Shown one piece after another: positions 1 to 46,300 of a stretch of 64,000 bases of DNA. The notes below the pieces were generated by a model. The model was given only the letters and a program-made list of their open reading frames with translations. It did no database searches and had not been told where the DNA came from. This stretch comes from Tubiluchus corallicola (Eukaryota > Priapulida > Priapulimorpha > Priapulimorphida > Tubiluchidae), in NCBI GenBank assembly GCA_030141605.1, contig JAQGDQ010000042.1:868001-932000 (forward strand), given 5' to 3'. Position numbers and translations under genes: made by a program. Position 1 is the stretch's first letter; every line of letters begins with the position of its first letter.

Positions 1-198
1 GTTATTTTTTAAAATGAGAAATTTTACGGAATGAATACCTTTTATTCTATCACCGCCATTTTTATTTTGCAAAGCTCATTGAGAAATGAAGCAAAAAATA
101 TATGCAAAATCATTTCTCGTATTCTTTTTCGTATTTGCATCAGTTGTAAAAAACACAGGCTGAACTTTACTATTTCCCAAACAAAAGAAATTATTTCG

Positions 199-275
199 TG
201 AAACGGTTTAGGGTTAGGGTTAGTGTTGGTGTTAGTGTTGGGGTATTTGAATTGTGCGGGGAATTAACGTCTAAC
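199..275 (+). repeat. TTAGGG-like dispersed repeat, copy 1
   Basis: Degenerate TTAGGG and TTAGTG units are followed by an AATTGTGCGGGGAATT end. The layout (GTGAA.CGG, the G-rich hexamers, then GGGTATTTGAATTGTG) parallels the copy at 5523-5620, so the two are members of one family rather than a telomere. Confidence 0.6.
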
Positions 276-747
276 TTAATGTCAGTCATTTTCGTTGATT
301 GCCCAATCAGCGTGCAAGTTATTTTGCACCCCTGCAGAGCTTAATTAACGCAGGTCGGGACGTTTATCTACAGTTGCGTCTAATACTGTTGTGAAAAATC
401 TCAACTTTTCATTAGTTAGCGGGAGAAATGTTGGTTCTAGATTTTATTATTGTCAATTGAAATTGCAAGTGAAATAGTGGAAATATATAGTTTAGTTTCG
501 TTTATAGGAAAAAATGCACAACGCTTACGTCTATGACTTGCTGATTAAACCGTTTTGCAATCAAGAAAATACGCAGTTTAGTTTAGTCTATGGCTTTGCA
601 AGTTAGACAAAAACAACTATTTGATTAGCTTTAAATAAGGACAAAATAAAATGTTTTCTTTTTTGACCAGTTTTTATGAACCTTAATGAGATCTTCACAG
701 TCAAAATTAATTCTAATGTGGTTAAAACTTATATTATACATCAATGT

Positions 748-855
748 AATATTAATTAATTTTACGTTATTTTTCTGGCTATAATCATGGTTAAAAGATG
801 CCATGTGACTTATGTGACTCGGGTGTTCAATATAAGGGTCGTCTATGAATAGAAC
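748..855 (+). repeat. Dispersed repeat pair, copy A
   Basis: About 100 bases (containing ATAATCATGGTTAAAAGATG, then CCATGTGACTTATGTGACTC) recur at 2410-2522 with a small internal expansion of the CTTATG unit. The two copies are direct repeats on either side of exon 1534-1787. The family is not recognised. Confidence 0.75.
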
Positions 856-1533
856 AATCACATTTATTCCATTTCTGTAGCCCGACAAACGAAAAAATAC
901 AAAAACTAAATAAATCTTGCAGAGAACACGTGATCAGTTAATACAGAAAAATGCATCGCAGGCATGATGTTCGTATGTTTTAAAGGCAAGAGAGACTAAC
1001 TATTTTTGTTGCTCATTTATTGTTAAGCAAGGCAAACTGGCTTAGTTGCTTTATTATACTTATGTCTCTGTATTTTGTAGTCCTTTGAAACTTCGTTTCT
1101 ACATTCTGATTAAATTGAAAAGTCATTTTTTGACTACTTGAAATGTTAATTTCGTGTAAAAATAGCTGCTGCTCTGCAAATTTGTGTTTATAAAAAAGTA
1201 CAACCAGTTTAGTTGCTGATTGGACATTAGCTGTGACTGTCATGATGTTTAGTTTAGTTTAGTTTAACTTAGACAGTTGTTGTCGTTCGTGAGCTGTTGT
1301 CTTGAATGCTGCTGAGCGTGCTACGTTACAGCGGGGGCGGAGCGATAGACCAATATGTTTGACGTTAATTGTAAACTCCTTCCAAAGTCTCTCCTAAATA
1401 TATGGGGTTTATCCAGTAAAACGTTTACAGTGTAAAGTAATCTTTTTGTCTTAATTTTCATATTAATAATAGATTTACTTTATACTTTTCCAATGCTAGT
1501 TACTAATATCAACAAATGAAAATACTAACCAAC

Positions 1534-33606
<32,073 letters not shown>

Positions 33607-34145
33607 TGCATACTGCAAAATAGTAAAAACACCTAACTGTAATTCAGGGAATACACATTTTGCCAATAAACTTGCAATTAAACATAATCTGGATGGAAAT
33701 TCTACACTTCATTGTACTTTTTAATGAACAACTGTGATAAGTAGATATTGGAGGATATTGTGATTTTTATAAAAATTCGTTATGCTCTTCAAATATAATT
33801 GCGAAATGTTTCTACAGGTACGTTTGAGTTAAATAGGCTTAAATAGGTGCCCGTGTGCAATTTAGTCATTTTGAGATCTGTTCAGCTATTACTTTTACAT
33901 ACCATCAATTTTCTTTGTCGGTCGAAGTTTGGATTCAAATTCACGTTCAGTTTTTCATAAGCTAAAAGCAGAAAGAAAATAAATATAAATAAATATAATT
34001 TTATGCAATTTTTATACTGCGTATTTATCAACATTCAAGTATTGGTTTGTTGACGTGTAGTGCTGGTAACTAGAAAGCAACTTTGAGTGTAAAAACAAAC
34101 GCATAATGCAGCAGAAGAGCAAAATTTCATTACTATAATGGCTAA

Positions 34146-34447
34146 CTTCCCAGGCAGCACGACAATATTGTACGAATGTTGTCACAATATTTTTGCAAAT
34201 ATGGATACAATATGGAAATCTTGACTTGTCACAACATTGTATCAATACCTTTATCAACCATATAAGCCATATTAACCATATGTGTTGCCAACATTTGACG
34301 ACAATATTGGTCCAATGTTGTACCAATAATGGACGAAAATATCTTATGCTGTACCAACATGGTGCCAATATTTTCTGAATAGATTTTTGTCAACATCCTG
34401 ATAAGACGTGACCATATGGTGACAATATTGTGTGCTACCTGGGTAAG
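34146..34447. mobile_element. MITE-like element with CCCAGG ends (family 4)
   Basis: The left end CTTCCCAGGCAGCACGACAA and the right end complement CTTACCCAGGTAGCACACAA form terminal inverted repeats of about 26 bp that continue into ACAATATTGT. The interior repeats ACAATATTG-like units in both orientations, so open frames on both strands (34012-34368 and 34193-34378) are shadows. Length is about 300 bp. Confidence 0.85.
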
Positions 34448-37382
34448 TGCTAAATTAAAAAAGCGTATGAAAAACTGTGCTTTAAATGAAACGTATTTAA
34501 CTTTTATATATTTTTAATGTTTGTTACAAGCGTCCTATCAATTTTGCAAACCAAGATTTATAAATTACTTAGGCCTATCTAATTTTTGTCGACTTCTTAT
34601 TAAACTTAATGTGAGTTTGCTTATAATATCTTTAGATTTATCATTTATTACTCATATGTTTTTAAATTTTTATCTTTTGAACTATTTCTATTCTTAATCA
34701 AATGTCTAACTAATAGTTATATGGGATGGTTATATACTGTTATCAATAAATTTATGTCCTGTTTTCTTTTAAATTTTCTAGCAGTATAATCTCATTTAAC
34801 CCTGTGTTCAACAGCAGACTGTGAGTGTATTGACAAGTCGGGATAAATAAAGTCGGGTCATTTCATTGCTATTGTATTCTCACCCAGTCGATAGGATTTT
34901 CCCGATAATCTGGAAGAGGTCACCACTTGTAATGGGAGAGAATTGAGTCAAAATGCATCCGACGGTGATCCGAATTGGCAAAACAGGCAAGTTAACTGTA
35001 GAACGCTTGTGGTTGTATTAGAAAGCAAATTATCGATTTAGAACATGTAACGACATACAACATAAATGTTGGAAAAAGCTGAAACAGTATTTTATATAGA
35101 AAACCGAAGAGTGAATATAAAATAAAAACGCGTAAGAATAAAGGCACTGCTTAATCTCATTGCTAATCAACTGATTTTTGAAGTGAAAACGTATTTCAAG
35201 ACGCAAATTGTATTTCTATCTGTCTTACGTTTTCCAATATTAAGGAAAAACAGTTCTAAGAAAATGAGCTCAAATTTTATGTTCATAATCGCATGCAACA
35301 ACTGCATGAAATTATAGAAACTAACACATTATACAATAAAATAATGTTCAATTAATGGATTTCGGCTCAATTTCGAGCCAAAATTCGTGTACGTGAAAAC
35401 ACAAATAATACAAATATATACTATTTTCGCAGAATTGGCATTGCCAAATCAGATTAGTGGTTGAATAGGTGACCACAGAAAATTCTGTGGTTCACAATGC
35501 GTTTGTTGTTTAAGCACGTCATTGTGATCTCATCTTTGGATCAAATCAACCTGTACAGTTGAGTAAATGAACTAAGAGCGTGACAGATTTGTGTCATTTG
35601 TTGCAAGTTTATTGTTACACAGGAAATAGGATCATAATGTAAAAAAGGAAGATGATAAAGTCTGTAGACTAAAGTAAAGTGACTATTCGTTTTATCATGT
35701 GATTAAAATGATACAGTTGTAATAATATATACCTTGTTGTGTTAGCGCACCTATTTTCTGCCATGAGACGAATTTTAAATCTGGGCGTAACTAGCGAAGT
35801 CACAAAGACAGTGACGACTTCTGCACGTATATGTTATACGCGCAGTGAAGGACATTTGATCACGGACCATCTTAGACCATCAAGTTACCTAATCAAATAC
35901 TGTCTTGTGCGAATCAATATGTCATTTCCACGCGCAATCACAGGTTGAAACTGACCAGAAACTGTTTTAATATTAATAGTTAAATAAAAAAGTAAAGAAA
36001 AATTTAAACTAAGTAGAAATAATATTATCTGTCTTAAAATTTATTGTGATTTATGTATATAGGTTTTATGATTTCAGTGCAGGGTAGCATGACGTCTACA
36101 AGTTAATTTGCTTTGTTTTTGCTTCATTATTCAATAATCATAATATGGAGTGATGCTTTTTTCTATACAAAGTCCATATTAAAGGTTCCTCTTATTGCCA
36201 CGCGTATTAGTCAGAAAATGAATTGTGTTGGAGTAACCTAATTTCATTTTTTAGTCATTTGGTAATCTACTAGATTACCTGAAAGTTTAGTATTGAGAAG
36301 TGTTTTGTTTTCTTTAATGTCGATTTTAAGACCTAATGACACAATTATTAATTTTTTACATTATATTTTTATTAGGTAGAGTTTCTGGATCATGACCATA
36401 TTATGGTTGAAACGTTGCAGATGACTGTGTTGAAAAGATAGATATGGCTTTGCTTAAGCGGGTGCTGGCAGTTATCTTAATCTTACGTTCGTATTAGTTT
36501 AAAAAATTTATTTATTTATTTATATGTATACGTATACACTGTATCAAATGTACTGATACACTTTCATAAGCCGTTATGAAATATTTAGTGTGTCTTAAAA
36601 ACATCGCAATTATCATTTAACAGAATAACGGGGAAAGAAGAAATCAGTTGATTAATTTTAAATCCTTTGTAATTTAAACAACTCTAATTGAAATTAAGGC
36701 GATTAATTTTCGCGGAGTGAAAATTTCCAACATACTCCTTGTAAGCGAAATCATTAATATGTATAAAAACTGTTCCCCAGTAACTGTTATTGCGTTTTAA
36801 TATATACCACAGTAAGTGCGCTAAATCAACCAAAATTTCAGCCATAAATTCAGTTTTTCCAGTTTTTCATTCCTATTTTTAGTTTAAACCCGATTTCAAT
36901 AATAATATAAAACTTAAAGAATTTTTCTCACGTTTTACGTGAGTGTGCACGGAATCCATGCACGTCGAATAGGAAAAATTGGAAAGTAAAGCATTACATT
37001 AGAGTTGCCGTGTTTTAAAGACGAGATATATAATAATCAGTCAAGCTAAAGTTAAATAAATATTGTATGTTGTTTAAAACTCGGACAAACAAAGCTAACA
37101 AATGTTAATGAGTCATTAGATGACTAAAAATCGATCACCGGGAAAACACGTCACACTAATAGTCAAACGGTTTCGGTCATGAGACAGTTATTATGATTCA
37201 AACGAAGGCCGATTTTAATCGAATAAATTAGTCCAGTTAATGAAAGCACATAAATACAACATGGCGTTCTTAAAGTCAATTTTATGATTAACTGGTCTGG
37301 CGGAATTTAAGATTATTTGCCTGAGGGGAGATTTCAGACCATTAACTACGTGTAGAATCTCTGTTGTCACTGTCACTCATAC

Positions 37383-37467
37383 AATGTTAGTAGATATTGA
37401 TGAAGCACTTAAGCGAGCTGAGATTCCTGTAGGTTCCGGCGGCTTCAGCTACAACATGTCCCTGTGA
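37383..37467. other. GC-rich island: possible small exon, strand unclear
   Basis: A compact GC-richer patch in AT-rich DNA can be read two ways. On the minus strand it has a CACTCACAG acceptor (exon start 37461) and an ACATT/GTATGA donor (37383), giving a 79-nt candidate untranslated exon of Pax6. On the plus strand an ATG at 37384 opens 27 codons (MLVDIDEALKRAEIPVGSGG, then FSYNMSL) ending in TGA at 37467, with a CT/GTGAGT donor overlapping the end. I recognise no family for either reading. Confidence 0.25.
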
Positions 37468-39984
37468 GTGTTACGAAATCACTTAATTATCTGCTTAATC
37501 ATTGTCAATTGGCCATCTAGAGAATTATTGATATGTATCACACGCGCGTTTAATTGCGTCATATTGTGCGTACACAAGGCCATGGGCCAATAAATATGCG
37601 TACACCAAGGTTAGTATGTTTAACGTCATTTGAAGTGCTAATCGACCAATTAATAAAAATTATTCTCTTGATCAATTAGACGAATAATTAAAGTTCGAAA
37701 AGATGGATATTTGCTATAACGGTGTTGCAGTTAGCTAAAAAACTAGAACATTCCGTCTAAATTAAGCCTATATGTTCCTACAGATTTCATAGCATAATTA
37801 TATTGTACTAGTACCTAATTGCTATAGCGATTTCATGCATTCGGCTGCAGCTCAAACAGGCTAAAACTTATTTGTACCGCGTACATAGGCTACATATGTC
37901 TCACAAGACACACAAATCTATGTGTGGCATTGTATGTAGAGCGCACAATTATGAATTCGCGCTTGTATATTATCATAAATACTTGTAAAACCTTAGAATT
38001 TTGAACAAATGTATGTTGCGTGAAGCCTTGTGTGTCTCTTACTATGCTAGTGAAAACCTCGGAGTACAATATACAGATTGACATGTTTCTATACATCTTT
38101 TATAATATGTAATAATGAGTTATAATTTGATACCAATTTGTAATGAATACAAACTTTTTCAGCTAATCATAATTTTCTTTTAACAATTTCACTTGTACAT
38201 TCGATGGAGGTAATATGGGCGCTAGAATATAGCTGTTTCGATATATTTAATAGGAATAAATCAATACCATATACTAGCTTGCCACTGAATGTGACATTTG
38301 CATATGGTTTTACACCGTATAGGTGGTACTATGTAGCAAACTAATGGCTCACAAAACACAGACATGGTTCAGCGTATTAAGCATTTAGCTTCATGTCAGC
38401 CATACGTAACACATGAATGGCCCATACAATTAGTAGAAATATGGCAATGTCAATGCTATTGAAATTTAAAATAGTTGCAAATACAATAAAAAATTGCGCC
38501 CTGTTACGTTTAAACCCTAAACTGATAAATGTTGACACAAAACTTACTGACTAGTGAGGCAGGGAAAAGTATTTGGAGTATTACATGACTGTAAGGATGA
38601 TAAGGATATTAAGAGGCAAAAAATATTTTTTTATGCCAGAAGCATCTTAATTAGACAAAGCAAGCTTTGCACTCTGGATGTCAGATTTGGATTGTTCAAG
38701 GCTTGATGCACAAATTTCCATCGCACGGACTTGTAGGGAACGTATTATGCATGCACTCTAAATACTTAGCTATTAATAGTTTTTGGTCTAATGTTGATTT
38801 TTAGATTGTATTTTACTAAAATGGCATAATGTTTTACAGAACGGCTCTAATGTAATATTATTGTCTATTATTTTATCTATATTTATTCGTTTCGTGCATA
38901 ACAATCTTGTTACGTTTTGTGTTTTGTTTGAGTGTATGGTTCATATAACATAATTGCTGAAGTAAAATATGACTGATTTGATGAGTGATATGTTTACGTC
39001 ATTTAACCGCTGTATACAAGGCTTCATAATAATCGCCATTGACAAGTGTATTGTAAGCTTATACGAGAACGTTATCATTTCGCATTCAAGGACAAAGTAT
39101 GGTCATTGATGGTCACTTATACAGGAATTAATATTGACATCAACATTATCACTCTGGCACGAACCAATAATATAGCAGAATTGCGCTGAAATCTGTGCCT
39201 AAAATGCACACCATTTCATTTGGAATCCTTCTTTAAAAAGAACTTAGGTTTTCGAATAATTTATGTCTTTATTTTAATTAAACAGACATTTTTTCCGTTT
39301 AAAGGCAGACAGTAAGCAAAATACTATTTAAGAATTAAATTTATATGTGATTTAAGTGTATAAAAGAAAAATTTTTACAATGAAAATTCAGATATGGTCT
39401 GTGATTCTGAGTAGTTATGAACGTGTCGTACCTTTATGCGGCATTGTATTGTGTTGGCTGTAGCCAGCACAGGGTTTTTGGACAAACGGCTCCAGTAGGC
39501 TGTGTGGGCGAGCACAATACCTTCCGTCACGTGTCTGAAATTGAAAATAATTTTTTAGATATAATGAAATTACTTTATATAATATCAATTTTTCTACATC
39601 ACTGGAATGAAGAAGTATATGAAAACTCGCACATAGTAAAATTTCGCCAAAACTCTGTGTGGTTCATTTTATGTGACCCGAAGAAGAGAGCAATCGTTTC
39701 TTGAAACCTCACTGACCTCAAAAATTATTATTAATAAACCTTGCGATTACCTATCTCTTTAACTTTTACTTATGCATACACAATACTGCTCAGCAATTCG
39801 TCTGAAAGACAGCCTGTTGTACATATAGAGTATGTAGCTGAATATGTCACACATTCGGGTTACATTGTGCATCTGATACTAATTACACAGACTCAACTTT
39901 CATCTACCCCCGCCTCTGACTCCATAAAACGATTAAAAATGAAATTTTTTAAAAAAATTATGCAATGTAATACGTGTTATGTTA

Positions 39985-40110
39985 GTTTTGTAATGTCAAA
40001 TGTATAAATAGTGTAAATGTAATGAGTGAAATTTATGTAATGTAAAGCATGTTTCTGTTAATTGTGTCATGTCAAATGTATATATAGTGTAAAATATGTC
40101 ATGTAAAATT
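39985..40110 (+). repeat. Two-unit tandem repeat with TATA-like cores
   Basis: ATGTCAAATGTATAAATAGT and ATGTCAAATGTATATATAGT occur about 73 bp apart, each followed by GTAAA and ATGTAA runs. It is probably simple duplicated AT-rich DNA. Confidence 0.6.
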
Positions 40111-43100
40111 TAATGTACGTTTGTAATATTGTTTTCTAAAAATATTTTAATATGGTGTTTGTAAATATGTTCATTCATTGTATATAATTAGGCCTTAGTT
40201 TTGCACTTTTGTTTTTTTAGTATGCACTGGACGCATTTGTCTTGAACAGTTTTGTTATTTTAACATTACACCGAGGCTTACTCAATTTTATTATAATGAG
40301 TGAACCATTTTAATGACAAATAAAGAATTAATATATATATATATATATATGTATATTCATTGCCGTAAGAAATAACTGTTATATTCAACAACTCATTATA
40401 TTCATTTTATAATCATGTTAGCGCGAATAGAATGTTATCGATAATGTGAAATATAAGTTTCGAATTATCTGGCTCATGTTACTGAATATTCAACATAGCC
40501 AAATAGACGTTCGTGTTCATAATATGGATGTAATGTAAAATGAGAAACGTAGAGTGAAGCATGTGTGTACAATGCGGGCGAGGAAGTGATTGTTAGGCCA
40601 TGCTTTGCAATGTTCAAAGTCTATAAGATTACATAGAGAATCAAGTAAAGGCCACATATAACAATTGTTATACGCATGCAATATCTGAGCATATTATAGA
40701 GCTTGTGGCTTTCGACAGCACCTGTGTGAGGAAATTTGGATATCAGGGAATTAAACACAATTAGTCTTACATAAACTTGTTTTTTTAATAATTTCGTAGT
40801 AATTTGCTCATAACGCTTTAAATTTTTTTATATAATTTTATATAATAATATTCATTCTGTGTAACAATTAAATAATTTAATAAATGCATACCATATGCAC
40901 ACAATAAAAGAATTATTTTCTTTTCTGTTTGGTTATGTAGAAATGGGCCACGATTAGGATGCAGAAATAACACAAAGTTCTTGTCAAATAGGCCACAATT
41001 GGGCGGTGAAATGACCACAGAAAATTCAAAATACCATAATACTGAAATTTCCAATTACAGAAATATTTTAGAAAAAGTCGAAACAAGTTTTGTCTGGTTT
41101 TTAATTGAGCCAAGGATTGTAGTCACTGTATATTTATTAAACTATTGCTTAATAGCTTTTTGAAAATTTAGCATTTTTCATTGTTGTTTGTGAAGCGAAT
41201 GTTCAGTATAAAAATACATGGAGAGTTAAATAGCTTTTTAAACTATTGCTAAAAAAAACCGTCGCAGTAAAAGTTGTTGTAGTTAATGACATAGGGTAGA
41301 GCAGCTTTATGCTTTATGTGGGGCATAGTTTTTTAATTCAGATTCTACAAGTAGCTGCAATATCGTAATTATCGTAATTAATAACTAAACAAATTAAAAT
41401 ACAATAGCAGAATCTTTGTTATTATTAATAACATAATCAGTACATTTTAGCATCTGCTCTAAAATATTCAAACCGTCATTAAAAGATTGTTATAATTGCT
41501 TTAAAAAAAGTTTTCTGCTATGGGTTAATAAGAAGTTAAAACCTCTTAAGTGATTTGGTACAAAGAAGAATTTAAAAATTCGATTAACAACAGCATCATC
41601 ATCATTATCACCAACAAAATCAACAATATCAGCGGCAATTTTTTACTGCTGGCGTAGGGAGCCTCTATCACGCATATCTATTATACTCCAGTAATACTAC
41701 TAAGTCTGAGTATGTGATCTTAGAACTCTAGTGGATTCGCGTCAGCACTGAAAGTGTCTAAACAACAAAGACTGATTGTATTTTAATGACAATGCCATGC
41801 AGGTCTTTCTGATTGATTACGCAAATAGTTTCACCTACAAGTGTATTGCAAAAAATTGCTAAATTTGTTACTATAGATGTTGACTCTTTCTACATTCGCG
41901 TTTGTTCTGTGCGAAATATCTAGGTATATTTAAATGTCAGCTTTAGTAAATTTTGCAAAAGACAGAAATATCATACTATTAATTTTTTTCCCTATTTAAA
42001 ACCAGTAGCCATTGTGATATGGTGATAATATCCTATTGTAGTAACTGGCAAAAATTACAGCGAATTTTTGCTGATTTCACAAAGTTATCTAGTTATAATG
42101 TATGTAAATAAAATAATAAAATTGTGTAGAAAAGTAAAGAAAAAATTTAGGTTGAAATGGCGATCAATGTTGTTTTAATTCTTACACAAACACTATTTAA
42201 TATTCTGTTCGTCTATGGTAAAAGCAAAGAGCATTTCTTTGTTGCGTTAATTGTGTCATAATAGGATAAGCCAACATGAAAAACATATTAATAAACCATC
42301 AACGAATCGACAAATATATTGGGGCGTCTAATACATATATAATTGTGTATGCGTAATTTAAAAGATAGTCTAACATAATTCAGTGTTAATTTGTCTGTAT
42401 AAGCATTATTGATCAGGATCAATAGAAATGATAAAATCTTTAATATTTTATATGTTCGGACTTAAAACAATTTAAAAATTGCTCTAATTATGGTTGAGCC
42501 TGCGAAATGTTAAAATGTTATACTATACTGAATTATTACATAATGATAAATTTTCTAATGATATGATTTTTATATGATAGTAGCATACACAATCTAATTT
42601 AAAAATCTTATATAGTTAAGGTTTTTAAGAGGGCATTAGAATTTAAAGTAAATTTTGTACAGTAATTAAATGTCTATATTAAAACTTGTGTTGTGTAAAG
42701 AAGTATTACTGAGTTATTTCTAACAGAAATAGTGAATTTTTTTGGACAAATAGTACTACATGAAATAATCTAGGCTACTACGCATGATGCTACTTATAAT
42801 TTTCTTTTCCAACAGGTGTAGGTTAATATCAGCAAGATGATTCCACCAGTAAATTATCATTTCCTGACAAAATTTGCAATGATAAAAGGCACGCTTATAA
42901 TAATTTACTCTATGTTGCTATATGTATGCGTATATTTAAATGCAAGTAATTTCGATAGTACAATTAAGTTTTATTTAACAGTACAACGCGACATTATATC
43001 TATGTTATCTAGCTTTCATTGAAAAATACAAAACGTTATTTAGGTTTTACTTTCCTTAACCATATTTATAAAAAATGTACATCTTTTGTGTCACCTGAAA

Positions 43101-43342
43101 TGAAAATTATGACTAACTTACGCTTAATCTGCTGTTCTGTCATTCACACAAGTGATATACATAAACGAACCCACACAGGTAGATTTACTTGGATGCAAAA
43201 CTCACTTTTTATCACTATTATTTTCGATATATTGAATTAGGTATTCACGAGAAAATCTTGCATGTAAGGTGCGCACATTATTTTGGTCGATTAATATGAA
43301 TCACCAGCATTATAGCGCGAGGGGCTGATTCCTTCATGCCGA

Positions 43343-43365
43343 TGACGTCACTCACTTCAGCCAAT
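43343..43365. promoter_or_regulatory. CRE and CCAAT pair
   Basis: A perfect TGACGTCA (43343-43350) is followed 11 bp later by CCAAT (43361-43365), in a locally GC-richer stretch. The combination is typical of proximal promoters or enhancers. No start site or exon was identified beside it. Confidence 0.3.
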
Positions 43366-46300
43366 AGGAATACCCTTACTACTCGGACGTTTTTAAGAAG
43401 CTGAACGAAATAATAGTAACTTAAATATAATCGGAAAAATGCAAACACGTAGGTTGAAATAAGTACATGTATTTGTTAGTACTATGCACAGACTATGTGC
43501 AAAGACATCTTAAATTATATGATGTTCAGTCGTTGCGTTTCGTGTCCATTGCTGCATGACGACCTAACTCTATAAAGTTCACATTATAGTATTTAATCTT
43601 TTGTGACATTTCTGGTTAACAAGAAGGGCATTGACAGATAATTTTATTTAAGTGTCAAATAAATTTTGCTAGAAATAGTTATGCAATAGCATTTCAAAGG
43701 TATTATCAGAAAAACAGATAGAGAGCTAATATCACTATTAAATTTACAACAAAACTTTTAAACTGTGTGTTAATTCCGCAGAGCGTTCGCCAACCTGCAG
43801 ACATTATATTTACAATAGTAACAGCTTTTGTAAATGTCTTGACATTCTTAGATATTTTAGATAGTTAAGTCATTATTATTATGTGCGTACCTTAGTTACT
43901 ATTTATTATGTGACGTTAATAACGATACTAAGCACAGTTTCAAGCGTCGTTTTTTGTCTAGGATAAATAGAGTTATTTGTTTAACATACACGTGTACCGA
44001 TTATCCGTTTAAAAGGGATTTTCTGACAACAGAACTGGTCAGGTTGAATAAGAATTATAATCCGAGCTCAAAAGTGTCAACAACTCTATTCAAGTTTGTG
44101 TACTGAAGCACTTGAGTTGAATAAGAAGCAAACAGTAGTTAGGGGTACCGCAAGATTCAACACGTGGACCGCTCTTATGTACGATTTATTTTTCAGGGAA
44201 TAAACCACGCGACAGTTACACATCGAAAGCGACAATGAAGCGGCTTAATTCATTATGCGCCTACATTATGCGCAGCATTGTACATACGTTTCTGTGTCAT
44301 ATAAGATACGATTATTAATAATAGAAATTTGTAATTGAAAATTATAAACGTACCATTGTTTAAGATTCTCAAAATTGTACTTCTTCTCTTTTCCTGGCTC
44401 AAGTACAGAAACTTATTGGTATTAAGCTACACGTTTGCGGTTTCGTGATTATTATTGTACATTTGACGTAATTCACGTATCGCACGTCAATTTCACAGTT
44501 GAATTTCACTACAGGAACACCAACGTTATAAGAAACATTTCAATCGCCCGGCATAGTAAAATCTCAGTATTATTGCAAAATCGTTCAACTATATCCAACC
44601 ACAAGCCGGTAAACGAAGAGGCAATCTTGACAAAAGATAAATCTAGACTCATAATCGCAGGCAGGCTGATTAATAGGCCCCAAACCCGCGATATATTATG
44701 CGGCGAAAATCGCCTTCTTTACAATTTCTTTATGAGCGCTGGAACCCTGGCGAGGTGAACAGTATACCTCGCTTGAGTCCTCCCTACTGAGACTAGTGTT
44801 AACGTCTGAATACGCACATAAATTAGAACTTTGTAAAGGCCCAAATGTGTATTGTAGACCAGGTCATAGAATTCCACCCAGGACTATAAGCAGCAATTGA
44901 AGAAATGTTTTTGAACAGTAGTAGTGTCGATTTCAAAATATGGTTAGTAAAACAGACAATTACGTGATGCAACAAACTGTAGAAATGTACGACTACAAAA
45001 CGTCTCTTCAATTTTCTTCAACTGAAACAAGATTTTCAATTTTGTCTTCAATTTATTTACAGCGGTGCACGTCTATTCACAAGCAAAATGTACAAAATGC
45101 ACAAACACCGCGCAAACGTCTGGAATGATGATATGCTGGAAAAAACATCACCATTTTGACACCAATCTTTGTAATTTATCAAGCAAACAATCGTCGTTCA
45201 GGACAACTGTCGTCCCGGACAACAGGCGCGGTATTTTTGACTCCAGGCTCTTCTGAAGAAAGAAGTAAAGGGATCGTTTGAATTCAATTAATTCCTTTCA
45301 CTGCTAACACGCAGTACAGAAGCACTAAACATGGATACAGTATTCTTAAAGAAAATTTATCTCTCAAAATGAAAGTTTTCCGTGGCACCCTGGAAAGCTC
45401 TGAATGGGCAGTGACTTTCACGGGATGTTCTTGTATTTTTTTATTTATCTGACTCATGTTTTTGTATGCGTGCTGAATTTAACTTTTAAGAGTCATTTGA
45501 CTGTTGTCGACGAATTTATACGGAATACGTAACAGCTTTTACTAAAATAAACATGGAATGTTTACTAAATCTTGTTTATTATTATTGAAAGTCTAGATTT
45601 AAAAAATTAAAGTTCTGCAAACTAATTTATAGTTTTCCTTTTTTCGGTATGAGATCGATGCTCATATCAAATCAATAAGTAAGTAAGCTTCAATTGCCAA
45701 TTTTTATTATTAACTAAAGAAACTAAAAATGAGAAACAAATAACCAATTTCTTACCAAAACTGTGACGCCAATTTTCGCCTATTACAGTCGTCTAATGGG
45801 AAAAAGACAGGCTCATTAAAATCTCGTCTGCATATCGCGCTCTCTTTTCCAACTGGAAAGCAACAGATGAGGAAATATGTCTCCCTGCGGGTAAGTCCAC
45901 AAGCGTCCAGCTGATCTTACAATTGTTTTCACACGAGTAGATCGTACTATTCCACAACAAATTCGATGTTTTGAGAACTTATGAAATAAAAATTCACCAG
46001 GAGAACTTTTTGAGAATAAATAATTATAGTCGTTAGAAGTAGACAAGTTTTGAAAATGAATAAACAATGCTACAATGAAATATGCTACCAGCACACGCGC
46101 CCTAAGCACTTGAGTTTGAACTGAGTGCCTATCAAGTCTAAAATCTAACCTAAACAGGTATATACTTCACACCAATCCTCAAACATACTATTACAAAGTG
46201 AAGTCAGAAGATGGCTGGGACTGCATAAATCCTGGCCCTGTTTACTGGCTTTTGTTCAAAGTTGCTAAACCTCATCATAGGAGGAGGAGTTACATTGTGC

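Larger units (their letters stand above)
1..1533. other. 3' flank or last Pax6 intron
   Basis: No terminal Pax6 exon was recognised here. The stretch holds a TTAGGG-like repeat copy (199-275) and one copy of a dispersed repeat (748-855). The remainder is AT-rich sequence without visible coding content. The open frames at 631-888 and 1013-1243 show no homology that I can see. Confidence 0.5.

Noticed and set aside
199-275. TTAGGG run as a telomere or interstitial telomere
   Set aside because: There are only two perfect hexamers followed by variants, and a matching element sits at 5523-5620, so it is a dispersed repeat.
34012-34378. 118- and 61-codon frames upstream of the first Pax6 exon
   Set aside because: Both lie inside the family 4 inverted-repeat element and arise from its repeated ACAATATTG units.
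44435-44758. 107-codon plus-strand frame as a gene
   Set aside because: No recognisable domain, no splice context and ordinary AT-rich codon use. Kept only as part of a GC-richer patch.
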